Positions 26,851-35,729 of a DNA stretch of 64,000 nt are shown here, piece after piece (within the stretch, counting starts at the first letter, position 1; the number at the start of each line of letters is the position of its first letter). The stretch covers positions 1 through 64,000 of the forward strand of contig JALNZT010000007.1 in NCBI GenBank assembly GCA_023229135.1. The letters are read 5' to 3'. A program made the translations under genes and the position numbers. This DNA is from Bacteroidales bacterium (GTDB lineage Bacteria; Bacteroidota; Bacteroidia; Bacteroidales; F082). The notes below the pieces were generated by a model, which was given only the letters and a program-made list of their open reading frames with translations, did not search any database and was not told the DNA's origin.

Positions 26851-27681
26851 TTATTTTGTAAGTGGTTTAAGTCCGAGAATCTGACGAGCTTCAGTTGGGT
26901 TAGCTATTTGGCGTCCCATTTCTTTGGCCATACGCACAACTTTTTCTACCAGCTCGCCATTGGATTTGGCCAATACGCCTTTTGACAGATAGACATTATC
27001 CTCGAAGCCCACTCTCACGTGGCCTCCGTCGATGATGGCAGCCATTGCCAGCGGGAACTCGAAGCGGCCAATACCAGCTACGGTATAAGTGGAATCGGCA
27101 GGCAGGCTATGACGCAGGAATACAAAGTCGCGTAGCTCGCCAGTGATACCGCCGTTTACGCCCATCACCAGGTCAAAGTGCATGGGGTCGAGGATAAATC
27201 CTTTTTTGTGCAAGCGTAAAGCCATGTCGATCATGCTTTTATCAAACACTTCCAGCTCAGGCTTGATACCCAATTCTATCATTTTTTTTCCGAAATATTT
27301 TATGGTATTTTCGGTATTGGTAAAAACTTCATCGCCACCAAAATTGAGTGTTCCACAGTCAAGGGTTGCCATTTCAGGCTTAAGTTCCGTTGGTTGCAGG
27401 CGTTCGTCATCGGTCATTCCCACAGCACCGCCGGTTGAAGGCTGAATAATTACGTCGTGTATTTCTTCCTTTATGGCGTTAATGATTTCTTCAAACCGGC
27501 CTTTGTCTTGTGTAGGTGTGCCATCGTCCCATCGCACATGCAGATGGATAATGCTGGCACCGGCATCGTAGGCAGATTTTGCTTCGCGCACCATTTCTTC
27601 AACGGTATAGGGAACAGCAGGATTGTGCTCTTTAAGTACTTCGGCACCGCAGATAGCGGCAGTGATGATTAATTTTTCCAT
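26851..27681 (-). CDS. kce: 3-keto-5-aminohexanoate cleavage enzyme
   Basis: 276 residues, DUF849/BKACE family. It condenses 3-keto-5-aminohexanoate with acetyl-CoA to give 3-aminobutyryl-CoA and acetoacetate. The TIM-barrel zinc site is seen as His46 and His48 in SIIHLHVRWDDG and the acidic/glutamate site at VFDKSMIDMA; the start KLIITAAICGAE and GGHVRVGFEDNVYL are canonical. It lies 54 bp after kal. Length and motifs match the characterised enzyme from Cloacimonas. Confidence 0.96.
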   Translation of the reverse strand: MEKLIITAAICGAEVLKEHNPAVPYTVEEMVREAKSAYDAGASIIHLHVRWDDGTPTQDKGRFEEIINAIKEEIHDVIIQPSTGGAVGMTDDERLQPTELKPEMATLDCGTLNFGGDEVFTNTENTIKYFGKKMIELGIKPELEVFDKSMIDMALRLHKKGFILDPMHFDLVMGVNGGITGELRDFVFLRHSLPADSTYTVAGIGRFEFPLAMAAIIDGGHVRVGFEDNVYLSKGVLAKSNGELVEKVVRMAKEMGRQIANPTEARQILGLKPLTK

Positions 27682-27735
27682 AACTATGTGATTTATTACT
27701 GAATTAAATTCCGGATGGAAAATACCCCGGCTATA

Positions 27736-28125
27736 TTATTTGTTTTTTCGTTGATTTTTTGAAGGAACCACACAGGTGCCTGTAGCACGGCAAACCACGA
27801 TAGGCTCAGCCAGAAAATCAGCTGCTGAATCGGAAATATCCGGGCGTGGAACAACCACTTTACGGGCTTCAAAAGTCATTTTGCGTGAGCTTTTGCCAAC
27901 TTCTGTGATGCTGCCTTCGGCCTCGATAAATTCGCCGGCATAAACCGGTGCCGTGAAGTTAACCATATCGTAGGCCACGAAAAGGCCCTCGTCGCCATCA
28001 TTGCGGATGAGCAGTTCGGTGGCTACGTCACCAAAAAGTTGAAGCATCTTGGCACCGTCAACCAGGTTGCCACCATAATGCGCATCGTTAGAGCCCATGC
28101 GCAGGCGAATCATTACTTTTTCCAT
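27736..28125 (-). CDS. kal: 3-aminobutyryl-CoA ammonia-lyase
   Basis: 129 residues, a hotdog-fold enzyme that removes ammonia from L-3-aminobutyryl-CoA to form crotonyl-CoA. Family marks: MIRLRMGSNDAHYGGNLVDGAK at the N-terminus (with LRMGSNDAHYGG as signature), NDGDEGLFVAYDMVNFTAPV, and RATGTCVVP at the end. First gene of the operon; crotonyl-CoA would go on to butyrate through genes not in this window. Confidence 0.95.
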   Translation of the reverse strand: MEKVMIRLRMGSNDAHYGGNLVDGAKMLQLFGDVATELLIRNDGDEGLFVAYDMVNFTAPVYAGEFIEAEGSITEVGKSSRKMTFEARKVVVPRPDISDSAADFLAEPIVVCRATGTCVVPSKNQRKNK

Positions 28126-29149
28126 GTCAATTGTATATTTTATTACAAAAAATCTTTCATTTATACACTAAAAAAATACTGTGTCATCCCTTGTTTTTAG
28201 GACTTTGAATCAGGCTTCAAAATTACAAAATGTTTACGAGATTTTGTGCCTTTTAGTGCTTTAGTTTAGGGTTTTGTAAGGGATAAAGAATGATTCTAAA
28301 TAGTGATGCTAAAAGCAGCAACAAAGGTTTCGATTTTATAACCTGAGTTCTATTAAAATTAAAGAGTTCAGGTTTATAGCTATTTAACAATTTCAGAACC
28401 TCATATCCATTTACAGGTTTTTAGTTTGCCTGAAGTTTTCATTCGAAAAATAGATTTGTTGTAGATTTTTCAAATTTCAAGCCTTAAAAGTAGCATTTTC
28501 GCAATTTATAACGCTTCTAAATTAAGACTATATTCTGTGGAATTACAATCATTTAATAATTATTTTAAATTTTAGTGTTTTCCTGAAAAATAAAGCGCCA
28601 GAATAACCAAAATTTTGTACTAACTTCACAACCTCAAAACCAGCTTATGAAAACAAGCCGTTTTTTTAGTTCGTTTCTAACCGCAGTCTTTAAGTTGTGT
28701 ACTTTAAAAGGCAATAGCTTGTTAAGCTTGCTCTGCTTACTTGAACGGCATAGCCATTCCCCCCCCCCCCCAAGCAAGAGTATGGCGGTTTAACGTGCCT
28801 ATTGAGCTTTACTTTAAATTATTATCGCGAGATTACCGATACACTTTTATTCGAGAAAAAATTTATGTCCTTTTACACAACAAAATATATTTTCTTTCTG
28901 GGGAAAAATCGGTTTATTTTTTGTGGCTTCCGGTGTCGGTAGTGAGGTCGGAAGCCTGCGAAAGCATAGTAATCTAAATTACTTTTCTTTTATGCTGTAT
29001 TTGCAAATTGAAAAGTAAAATTAGCAAACCACACCTGAAAAATGAAATGCTACTACTAAAAGAAAATTCATTTTTTATATGTCCACTTGCCTATAAAGCA
29101 TAGGCATTAGCGAGTTACATTACTTACGAAAACTTTAAAACAGAAAACT
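28126..29149. other. Long A+T-rich intergenic region upstream of the kam operon and surface-protein island (1024 bp)
   Basis: The left part holds the kam operon promoter area; TATTTTTT on the minus strand near 28169 is only a partial -7 match and I recognise no cobalamin riboswitch. The middle holds the small ORF with a 13-C tract (28647-28793) listed separately. The right part (28980-29149) is A+T-rich with CCTATAAAGCATAGG near 29090-29104, a short imperfect inverted repeat. Confidence 0.5.
28647..28793 (+). CDS. Small ORF carrying a 13-C homopolymer, possible phase-variable or frameshifted gene
   Basis: Starting at ATG 28647 the frame reads MKTSRFFSSFLTAV and has a hydrophobic stretch (LLSLLCLL) before a Ser-Pro run coded by C13 at 28759-28771, then stops at 28793 (48 residues). 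Adding one C opens the frame to TAG at 28940-28942; removing one C (or adding two) opens it to TAA at 28975-28977. The long reads include LSFTLNYYREITDTLLFEKK and, in the other frame, FNVPIELYFKLLSRDYRY. No homologue is recognised. It may be a real contingency ORF, a homopolymer sequencing error, or non-coding. Confidence 0.3.
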   Translation: MKTSRFFSSFLTAVFKLCTLKGNSLLSLLCLLERHSHSPPPPSKSMAV

Positions 29150-30052
29150 ATGAACACAAGAATTTTACGAAGAAACGCAAAAAATTTGCAACTATCATTC
29201 TTTACAAGTGTCTTATTTGTGTTGTTGCTAAGTCCACTATATATTAGTGCGCAATATCAACCAACACTTTCAGCCGATAACCTAAACTGGAAAATTGCAC
29301 ATCAACAATTGGCTGGCAGAATTATGGGTGAACTTACAGTTAACTCAACTGATAACAGTGACTATTTTGATTTGCACTTTTATTTTACCGAAGGTTCTGA
29401 AAGTATTTATGCCGGCACAATAAGGGAGGATGTTGCAGGAGGAAAGCTTTGGTATATTGAGCCAAATAGCACAGATGAGAAACTAATCTTTGATTTGGAA
29501 TTAACTGTCAATGAAATCTTTATGAACTTGGGAAATCCGGGCATCAATATGCAAGTGGATAGTGTTTATGAAGTTGATGGCCTTAAAATCATTGAATTTG
29601 ATGCCTCCACAAAATGGGATGAACCAATTAGGTTTATTGAAGGAGTAGGGCCAAACACAGGACTGATTTGGTCCTGGATTTCTGGTGGTTTTTTGGATCC
29701 TTATGCTGTTTGCAAATATGAAGACGAGGTTTTAGTTTATGCAAACAACAATCCTAATTTCTTAGGATGTGAATTTGATCCAATGAACACTACAGATTTA
29801 ACAATCGGCCAGATACTTGTATATCCCAACCCGGCACAGGATAAATTAACGATCCATATACCTGGTTTACACATTAAGAATACCATTTATATAGTAGATA
29901 TTTATGGTAAACTTATTTATCAAACAGTAACTTCTAACAAAGAACTCACCCTAAATATTGACCAGCTGAGTTCCGGAATATATTTTCTTAAAATTCAAGG
30001 AGATGATTACTCTATCTATGGTCAAAAACTTATTATAAACAGTTCTAAATAG
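29150..30052 (+). CDS. T9SS-sorted secreted protein, tandem paralogue 1
   Basis: 300 residues. A long N-region precedes the hydrophobic core FFTSVLFVLLLSPLYISAQ. The middle domain (about residues 40-215) is of unknown function; it contains YAGTIREDVAGGKLWYIEP and KWDEPIRFIEGVGPNTGL, both echoed in the next gene. The end is a T9SS type A domain: ILVYPNPAQDKLTIHI, IYGKLIYQ, LSSGIYFLKIQG. Only 8 bp separate it from the paralogue, so they are probably cotranscribed. Confidence 0.85.
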   Translation: MNTRILRRNAKNLQLSFFTSVLFVLLLSPLYISAQYQPTLSADNLNWKIAHQQLAGRIMGELTVNSTDNSDYFDLHFYFTEGSESIYAGTIREDVAGGKLWYIEPNSTDEKLIFDLELTVNEIFMNLGNPGINMQVDSVYEVDGLKIIEFDASTKWDEPIRFIEGVGPNTGLIWSWISGGFLDPYAVCKYEDEVLVYANNNPNFLGCEFDPMNTTDLTIGQILVYPNPAQDKLTIHIPGLHIKNTIYIVDIYGKLIYQTVTSNKELTLNIDQLSSGIYFLKIQGDDYSIYGQKLIINSSK

Positions 30053-30060
30053 ACAAAATA

Positions 30061-30990
30061 ATGAAAAAATATACATTCTTTTTATTACTATTTGCTCTTG
30101 CATTTAGTAAGATGGCTATAAACCAAGAGGGTATTCAAGGAACAGTTACTGATGAAACAGCAAAACCACCTGAAAACTTCAGTAGAACTTCAAATGGATA
30201 TAGTCAATTTTTTCGCCCAGTTATAAATATTGATTCAACATCATGGGATATAGCATACATGCAATTATTTGGAACAGTAATGACTAAACTGATTACGAAA
30301 AACAATCCAGATTCAATATATTCTATGTTGTATTTTTATGATGACACACAATATCTTGACTATGCAGGCAAAATACGTGAGGACACAATTAGTGGTAAAA
30401 TTTGGTTTGTTGATCCATATTATAATAATGAAATGTTAATAATGGACATGGGGTTAGTAAAAGGCGATACTTTTCAAATTTATAATAATTGGAGTACTGT
30501 TGATAGCGTGTTTTATAGTGACAATAAAAAGATTATACGGTTCAATTTACAAACGAGATGGGATGAGCCAGTTATGTTTATTGAAGGTGTAGGTCCAAAC
30601 ATAAGTTTGGTATATGCTTCAGATCCTGATTACGACAGGTTTTATGCTACTTGTAAATACAATATCGATGCACTGGTTTATATCAATAATAACATGAATT
30701 TCATAGGTTGTATGCCAGACCCTACCCGATTAGAAGACATTTCAGAAAATGAGGGCATCATTATTTATCCGAACCCAACTACTGACAAACTTCATATTGA
30801 GCTTTCACATGAATTCCCTCTAAATTCAGAGTTTATTCTAACGAATGCGATTGGACAAATACTTATTCAGAAATCATTTAAAGAAAATAAGCTAACTATT
30901 CAATTAAATAATATAAAGCAAGGCACTTATTTTGCAACCATAGTTAATGAGCAATATACATTTAATCAAGCAATTATAATCTCTAACTAA
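30061..30990 (+). CDS. T9SS-sorted secreted protein, tandem paralogue 2
   Basis: 309 residues with a short hydrophobic leader (YTFFLLLFALAFSKM). It shares with the preceding gene the pattern YAGKIREDTISGKIWFVDP, RWDEPVMFIEGVGPNISL, YATCKYNIDALVYINNN and IGC, so the two arose by duplication. The end is a T9SS type A domain with IIIYPNPTTDKLHIEL and IKQGTYFATI. The domain of about 170 residues before it matches no family I know. Very A+T-rich compared with neighbours such as the kam genes. Confidence 0.83.
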   Translation: MKKYTFFLLLFALAFSKMAINQEGIQGTVTDETAKPPENFSRTSNGYSQFFRPVINIDSTSWDIAYMQLFGTVMTKLITKNNPDSIYSMLYFYDDTQYLDYAGKIREDTISGKIWFVDPYYNNEMLIMDMGLVKGDTFQIYNNWSTVDSVFYSDNKKIIRFNLQTRWDEPVMFIEGVGPNISLVYASDPDYDRFYATCKYNIDALVYINNNMNFIGCMPDPTRLEDISENEGIIIYPNPTTDKLHIELSHEFPLNSEFILTNAIGQILIQKSFKENKLTIQLNNIKQGTYFATIVNEQYTFNQAIIISN

Positions 30991-31001
30991 AACTTTTTAT
31001 T

Positions 31002-31547
31002 ATGAAAATCTTAAAAAAAATGCCAAGCATGATTCTTCTCATGCTAACTGTTTTCATGGTTTCACATTCCAATGCACAGGTTATTCTTGATACTATATGT
31101 TGGATACATGTAAATAATCCTGAATACGCATCAGCCTCAGGTAAAGATTTCTCTTTGCAAAGTGATCTAAACTCTGTTTTTGCCATAAATAAAGTTGATT
31201 TTTACGAACAAGCATTTCCATTTGCAAAAACACCAGAATTACTTAAAATACACGAAATTAGATGTAATTCAAACGGGAGTATCACCTCGGTCATTAATGA
31301 GCTGTTATCAAAGTTTCCAGACGTATTTGACCGGGTTTCGTATTTTGAAGATGGACTAGATACAGTTCTAGTTTATGACCCTATTGATGAGTTTTGGGTT
31401 ACACAAGCTGATGGCTGGTTGTGGCATCTTACGAAAATACAAGCTGCCGAAGCATGGGACATTACAAGAGGAGATCCTATGATAAAAACAGCTGTATTAG
31501 ATAAAAAATTCGACTCCTCCTCAAACTATCTTTTTTCTAAATGTTAG
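31002..31547 (+). pseudogene. Truncated subtilisin-like (S8) peptidase gene
   Basis: 181 codons with a signal peptide ending SHSNAQ, then a prodomain-like region (EIRCNSNGSITSVINELL, FPDVFDRVSYFED). It then enters the S8 catalytic domain: WLWHLTKIQAAEAWDITRG followed by TAVLDKKFD, where the Asp of AVLD is at the place of the catalytic Asp (usual AVIDTG). The frame ends 15 codons later; His and Ser regions are missing and the next gene starts 4 bp on. It cannot encode an active subtilase. The remainder appears deleted, not frameshifted. Confidence 0.75.
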
Positions 31548-31551
31548 TATT

Positions 31552-32427
31552 ATGAAAAAGACAATTATTTCATTTTTATTATTATTTCTTGCTATTTCAA
31601 TTCATTTAAAATCACAGCCTCAATGGAAATTCCATGTTGCTTTTGAAGATGGCATCGGTGCAAAAGATACCATTTGGTTTATTTGGGATACAACGGCTAC
31701 CTTATACGGATTAGATGCAGCTTTAGGAGAAGAACCTGTTTCCTTAGATTATTCAGTTTTTAATGTATGGACTTATAACGGAGTAAATACAACTTATGAT
31801 ACTCTTAAAACAGTAGCATTACCTTATACTGATAGTTTTGAAAACTCCATAGATGCTATAAATTATGAATTACCCATAACAATTACTTGGGATTCAGCAC
31901 TATTAAATGCAGATTGGTTGCCCCCAACACCGGTTGGGTGGATAAATTATGCCCGTATTGATAACAACTATTTCTTTTTTTATAACAATAACGGACTGGC
32001 TCATCAATACGACATGACACTTTCTGATTCGGTTACGGCACCTTATGATGGAAATACAGACCCTTGGGCATGGCAGGACTGGGTTCATTTTCCAATGGGT
32101 ATTTATCTCGTACAAGACCCTACGGTATTTGTTGACGATTATATTTATGAACCTAAAACTATTCTCAGCCTCTATCCCAATCCTTTTAAAATAAATACGA
32201 GCATTGAGTTTTACCTGGAAAACAAATCTTACGTTGAATTATCTATATTCGACTTTCGGGGTATAAAAATCAGAAGTTTAATAAATCAAACACTGAATGT
32301 TGGAAATCATAGAATAAAATGGAACGGGCTTGACCAAGCCGGCAAGCCATGCAAGCCCGCTCCGTATTTTGTTTACTTAAACGTAAACGGAACACCCATA
32401 CATTCAATTAAATTAATAAAGTATTAA
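31552..32427 (+). CDS. Secreted protein with T9SS/FlgD-like C-terminal domain
   Basis: 291 residues, signal peptide ending LKSQPQ. The N-terminal 190 residues are a beta-sandwich-like region rich in Trp and Asp (FHVAFEDGIGAKDTIWFIWD; WAWQDWVHFPMGIYLVQDP). The end has ILSLYPNPFKINTSIEF, FDFRGIKIRSL and HRIKWNGLDQAGKPC, the FlgD Ig-like pattern often found at the C-terminus of Bacteroidota exported proteins. It starts 4 bp after the truncated subtilase. Confidence 0.78.
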   Translation: MKKTIISFLLLFLAISIHLKSQPQWKFHVAFEDGIGAKDTIWFIWDTTATLYGLDAALGEEPVSLDYSVFNVWTYNGVNTTYDTLKTVALPYTDSFENSIDAINYELPITITWDSALLNADWLPPTPVGWINYARIDNNYFFFYNNNGLAHQYDMTLSDSVTAPYDGNTDPWAWQDWVHFPMGIYLVQDPTVFVDDYIYEPKTILSLYPNPFKINTSIEFYLENKSYVELSIFDFRGIKIRSLINQTLNVGNHRIKWNGLDQAGKPCKPAPYFVYLNVNGTPIHSIKLIKY

Positions 32428-32444
32428 CTTAAATTCATGTACAA

Positions 32445-34019
32445 ATGAAACATACAATCACATTTCTGCTCTTATTCCTAACAGCACAACTGCTTATTGC
32501 CCAGCATTTCGATATTGAATTCCAGCAATGCTACGGGGGTTCTTTAAATGATTATCCCATGAGCATTATTCCCGTTAATCGCGGTTTTATCTCTTTAGGC
32601 TACTCTGCCTCCAACGATGGCGATGTGTCCTTCCAATATGGGGAGGGCGATATTTGGCTTGTGCGTTCCGATGCCAACGGTCAAATGCTCTGGGAAAAAA
32701 CCTACGGCGGGAGCGAAAATGATAATTCATGGAGTATATTACCAACACCTGACGATGGCTTTCTTTTATTTGGTGATACCTTTTCTGCTGATGGTGATGT
32801 AGGTCTCAACAAGGGAGGCTGCGATTTGTGGGTGGTAAAAACCGACAGCCTGGGCAACCTGGAATGGGAACAATCCTATGGTGGCAGCATGAATGATTAC
32901 GCAAACGATGCAATCATTGCACATGACGGCGGTTACATTCTTATTGGAAGAACATATTCGTCAGATGGTGATGTAAGCTTCAATCATGGGTTTACCGATG
33001 TTTGGGTGGTGAAAATTAGTGCAGAAGGTAATCTTGAATGGGAACACAGCTATGGCGGCACGGAATTAGACTCGGGATCTTGCATCAGTCGAACTTCCGA
33101 TGGTGGCTATATTATCGGCGGCACAACGCTCTCAAGGGATGGTGATGTACTATGCACCAAAGGCATATCTGCTGCTTTGGTAATCAAAATTGATGCCTTA
33201 GGCGAAATCCAATGGCTGCAATGCTATGGGGGTAGTTATTTTGAGGGGGCGGATGATTTCATACAAACCGGGGATGGTGGCTATATTTTTCTTGGTGGCA
33301 CCACTTCCAGTGATGGAGATGTGATCGGCTACCACGGCATACCCGGCGAAGCAAACACCATGGACAAATGGTTGGTCAAATTAGATGCAAGCGGCCAAAT
33401 TGAATGGCAACGGTGTATCGGTGGAACAGGATTTGATAAATCTAAAATAATCAGACAGTTGAGTGATGGTGGTTATCTGGTGGGTGGTTCTTCCAGCTCA
33501 CGTAATGGGGATGTTACTTGCAACCAGTCAGACCCAAGCGGATATACCGTAATCCTTTATAAAATATCCTCTATCGGCGAGATTGAATGGACAAAATGTC
33601 TGGGTAGTCAGGTTAACAACTTCCTAGGAGACTTACATATATACTCTGATTACCATTTTCTTTTGGCAGCCTCGGCACGCCACAATGGCATTGATGTGGA
33701 CTGCGATCACAAAGGCCAATCCGATTTCTGGATAGTAGATATCATGGACACCACGGTAAGCCTAAAAGAAGAAAAGAAGCAGGAGATAAGGCTTTATCCT
33801 AACCCTGCCACCACCCAAAGCTGGCTACAACTACCCGAAAACATATCACTTGCACAGGCGCAAATTGAGCTTTACAGCTTCTCAGGAAGGCTGCTGCACA
33901 AAGCAAAGCCATCAAGTCACTTTTATAAAATTGATGTGGCACATTTGCCCAAAGGTTTGTATTTGGTGAGGTTGTGGAATGGCGAAAGCTGGTTGGTGGA
34001 GAAGCTGGTGGTGCGTTAG
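32445..34019 (+). CDS. T9SS-sorted propeller-like repeat protein (twin 1)
   Basis: 524 residues, signal peptide ending LLIAQH. Residues about 25-440 are seven repeats of 50-65 residues with pattern CYGGS..D..., DGGYI..G.T.S.DGDV, D.W.VK.D..G.I.W. The seven DGDV-like turns suggest a seven-bladed propeller, and the Asp-rich turns could bind calcium. Similar repeat proteins are common in Bacteroidota and some archaea but have no assigned function. The end is a T9SS domain: IRLYPNPATTQSWLQL, LYSFSGRLLH, LPKGLYLVRLW, LVVR. Nearly identical to the next gene. Confidence 0.85.
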   Translation: MKHTITFLLLFLTAQLLIAQHFDIEFQQCYGGSLNDYPMSIIPVNRGFISLGYSASNDGDVSFQYGEGDIWLVRSDANGQMLWEKTYGGSENDNSWSILPTPDDGFLLFGDTFSADGDVGLNKGGCDLWVVKTDSLGNLEWEQSYGGSMNDYANDAIIAHDGGYILIGRTYSSDGDVSFNHGFTDVWVVKISAEGNLEWEHSYGGTELDSGSCISRTSDGGYIIGGTTLSRDGDVLCTKGISAALVIKIDALGEIQWLQCYGGSYFEGADDFIQTGDGGYIFLGGTTSSDGDVIGYHGIPGEANTMDKWLVKLDASGQIEWQRCIGGTGFDKSKIIRQLSDGGYLVGGSSSSRNGDVTCNQSDPSGYTVILYKISSIGEIEWTKCLGSQVNNFLGDLHIYSDYHFLLAASARHNGIDVDCDHKGQSDFWIVDIMDTTVSLKEEKKQEIRLYPNPATTQSWLQLPENISLAQAQIELYSFSGRLLHKAKPSSHFYKIDVAHLPKGLYLVRLWNGESWLVEKLVVR

Positions 34020-34120
34020 GTTTTATTTTTATCCCTGACAGGATTTATACCTTTGTCAGGCCAAGTTGATTTTTAGAATAATTTTGTGTTGGAAAAGAAA
34101 ATGTATCTATTATTTGAAAA

Positions 34121-35695
34121 ATGAAAAAAACAATCACATTCCTGCTCTTATTCCTAACAGCACAAATGCTTATTGCCCAGCATTTCGATATTGAATTCCA
34201 GCAATGTTACGGGGGATCTGATACTGATTATCCTAAAAGTATCATTATTGTTGACAACGGTTTTGTCTCTTTGGGCTATTCCTTTTCCAACGATGGTGAT
34301 GTATCCTTCAATTATGGAAAGGGCGATTTTTGGCTTGTAAGTTCTGCTGCCAATGGCCAAATCCTTTGGGAGAGAAACTTTGGTGGAAGCGAGAGTGATC
34401 TACCAGCCAATATATTGCCAACCCCTGACGATGGCTTTCTTTTATTTGGGGATACTTTTTCAAACGATGGTGATGTAGGTCTCAACAAGGGAGGCTGCGA
34501 TTTGTGGGTGGCAAAAACCGACAGTCTGGGCAACCTGGAATGGGAACAATCCTATGGCGGCAGCATGAATGATTACGCACACGATGCAATCATCGCACAT
34601 GATAGCGGTTACATATTAGCCGGTAGATCATTTTCGTCAGATGGCGATGTAAGCTTCAATCATGGGCTAACTGACGTATGGTTAGTGAAAATTAGTGCAG
34701 AAGGTAGCATAGAATGGGAACACAGCTATGGTGGTACGGATAATGATTTGGGATCTTGCATTAGCCAAACATCCGATGGTGGCTATATTATCGGCGGCAC
34801 AACACTCTCAAGGAATGGTGATGTGCAATGCACCAAGGGCATATCTGCTGCTTTGGTAATCAAAATTGATGCCTTAGGCGAAATCCAATGGGTGCAATGC
34901 TATGGGGGTAGTTATTTTGAGGGGGTGGATGACATCATTCAAACGGATGATGGCGGCTATATTTTTCTTGGGGGCACCACTTCCAGTGATGGGGATGTGA
35001 TCGGCTACCACGGCATACCCGGCGAAGCAAACACCATGGACAAATGGGTTGTAAAATTAGATGCAAGCGGTCAAATTGAATGGCAGCGCTGTATCGGTGG
35101 AACAGGATTTGATAAATCTAAAATAATTAGACAGTTGAGTGATGGCGGTTATCTGGTGGGTGGTTCTTCCAGCTCACGTAATGGGGATGTTAGCTGCAAC
35201 CAGTCAGACCCAAGCGGATATACCGTAATCCTTTATAAAATATCCTCTATCGGCGAGATTGAATGGACTAAATGTCTGGGTAGTCAGGTTAACAATTTCC
35301 TAAGAGACTTACATATATACTCTGATTATCATTTTCTTCTGGCAGCCTCGGCACGCCACAATGGCATTGATGTGGACTGCGATCACAAAGGGCAGGAAGA
35401 TTTCTGGATAGTAGATATCATGGACACCACCGTAAGCCTAAAAGAAGAAAAGAAGCAGGAGATATTGCTGTATCCTAATCCGGCCAACAACCATGTCTGG
35501 CTGCAATTACCCGAAAATACACCACTTGCAAAGGCACAAATTGAGCTTTACAGCTCCTCGGGCAGGCTGCTGCACAAAGCAAAGCCATCAAGTCACTTTT
35601 ATAAAATTGATGTGGCACATTTGCCAAAAGGCTTGTATTTGGTGAGGTTGTGGGATGGCGAAAGCTGGTTTGTGGAGAAATTGGTGGTAAGGTAG
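34121..35695 (+). CDS. T9SS-sorted propeller-like repeat protein (twin 2)
   Basis: 524 residues, the same length and layout as the gene 1676 bp upstream: signal peptide, seven DGDV-type repeats and a T9SS end (ILLYPNPANNHVWLQL; LYSSSGRLLHKAK). At DNA level the stretch around 34977-35436 is almost identical to 33301-33760, while the first two repeats differ more. This suggests recent duplication with partial gene conversion. A 100-bp spacer separates the twins. Convergent with the MaoC gene, 34 bp apart. Confidence 0.85.
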   Translation: MKKTITFLLLFLTAQMLIAQHFDIEFQQCYGGSDTDYPKSIIIVDNGFVSLGYSFSNDGDVSFNYGKGDFWLVSSAANGQILWERNFGGSESDLPANILPTPDDGFLLFGDTFSNDGDVGLNKGGCDLWVAKTDSLGNLEWEQSYGGSMNDYAHDAIIAHDSGYILAGRSFSSDGDVSFNHGLTDVWLVKISAEGSIEWEHSYGGTDNDLGSCISQTSDGGYIIGGTTLSRNGDVQCTKGISAALVIKIDALGEIQWVQCYGGSYFEGVDDIIQTDDGGYIFLGGTTSSDGDVIGYHGIPGEANTMDKWVVKLDASGQIEWQRCIGGTGFDKSKIIRQLSDGGYLVGGSSSSRNGDVSCNQSDPSGYTVILYKISSIGEIEWTKCLGSQVNNFLRDLHIYSDYHFLLAASARHNGIDVDCDHKGQEDFWIVDIMDTTVSLKEEKKQEILLYPNPANNHVWLQLPENTPLAKAQIELYSSSGRLLHKAKPSSHFYKIDVAHLPKGLYLVRLWDGESWFVEKLVVR

Positions 35696-35729
35696 CATTA
35701 ATTCTTTAATGCTACTTTGCTACTCTGAT

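Noticed and set aside
28126..28646. Cobalamin riboswitch controlling the B12-dependent kam operon
   Set aside because: I could not find the conserved B12-box GCCACTG or the usual leader architecture upstream of kal.
28741..28977. A separate 78-residue gene
   Set aside because: It begins at a TTG inside the small ORF just before the 13-C tract and has no support as an independent gene; it is treated as an alternative frame.
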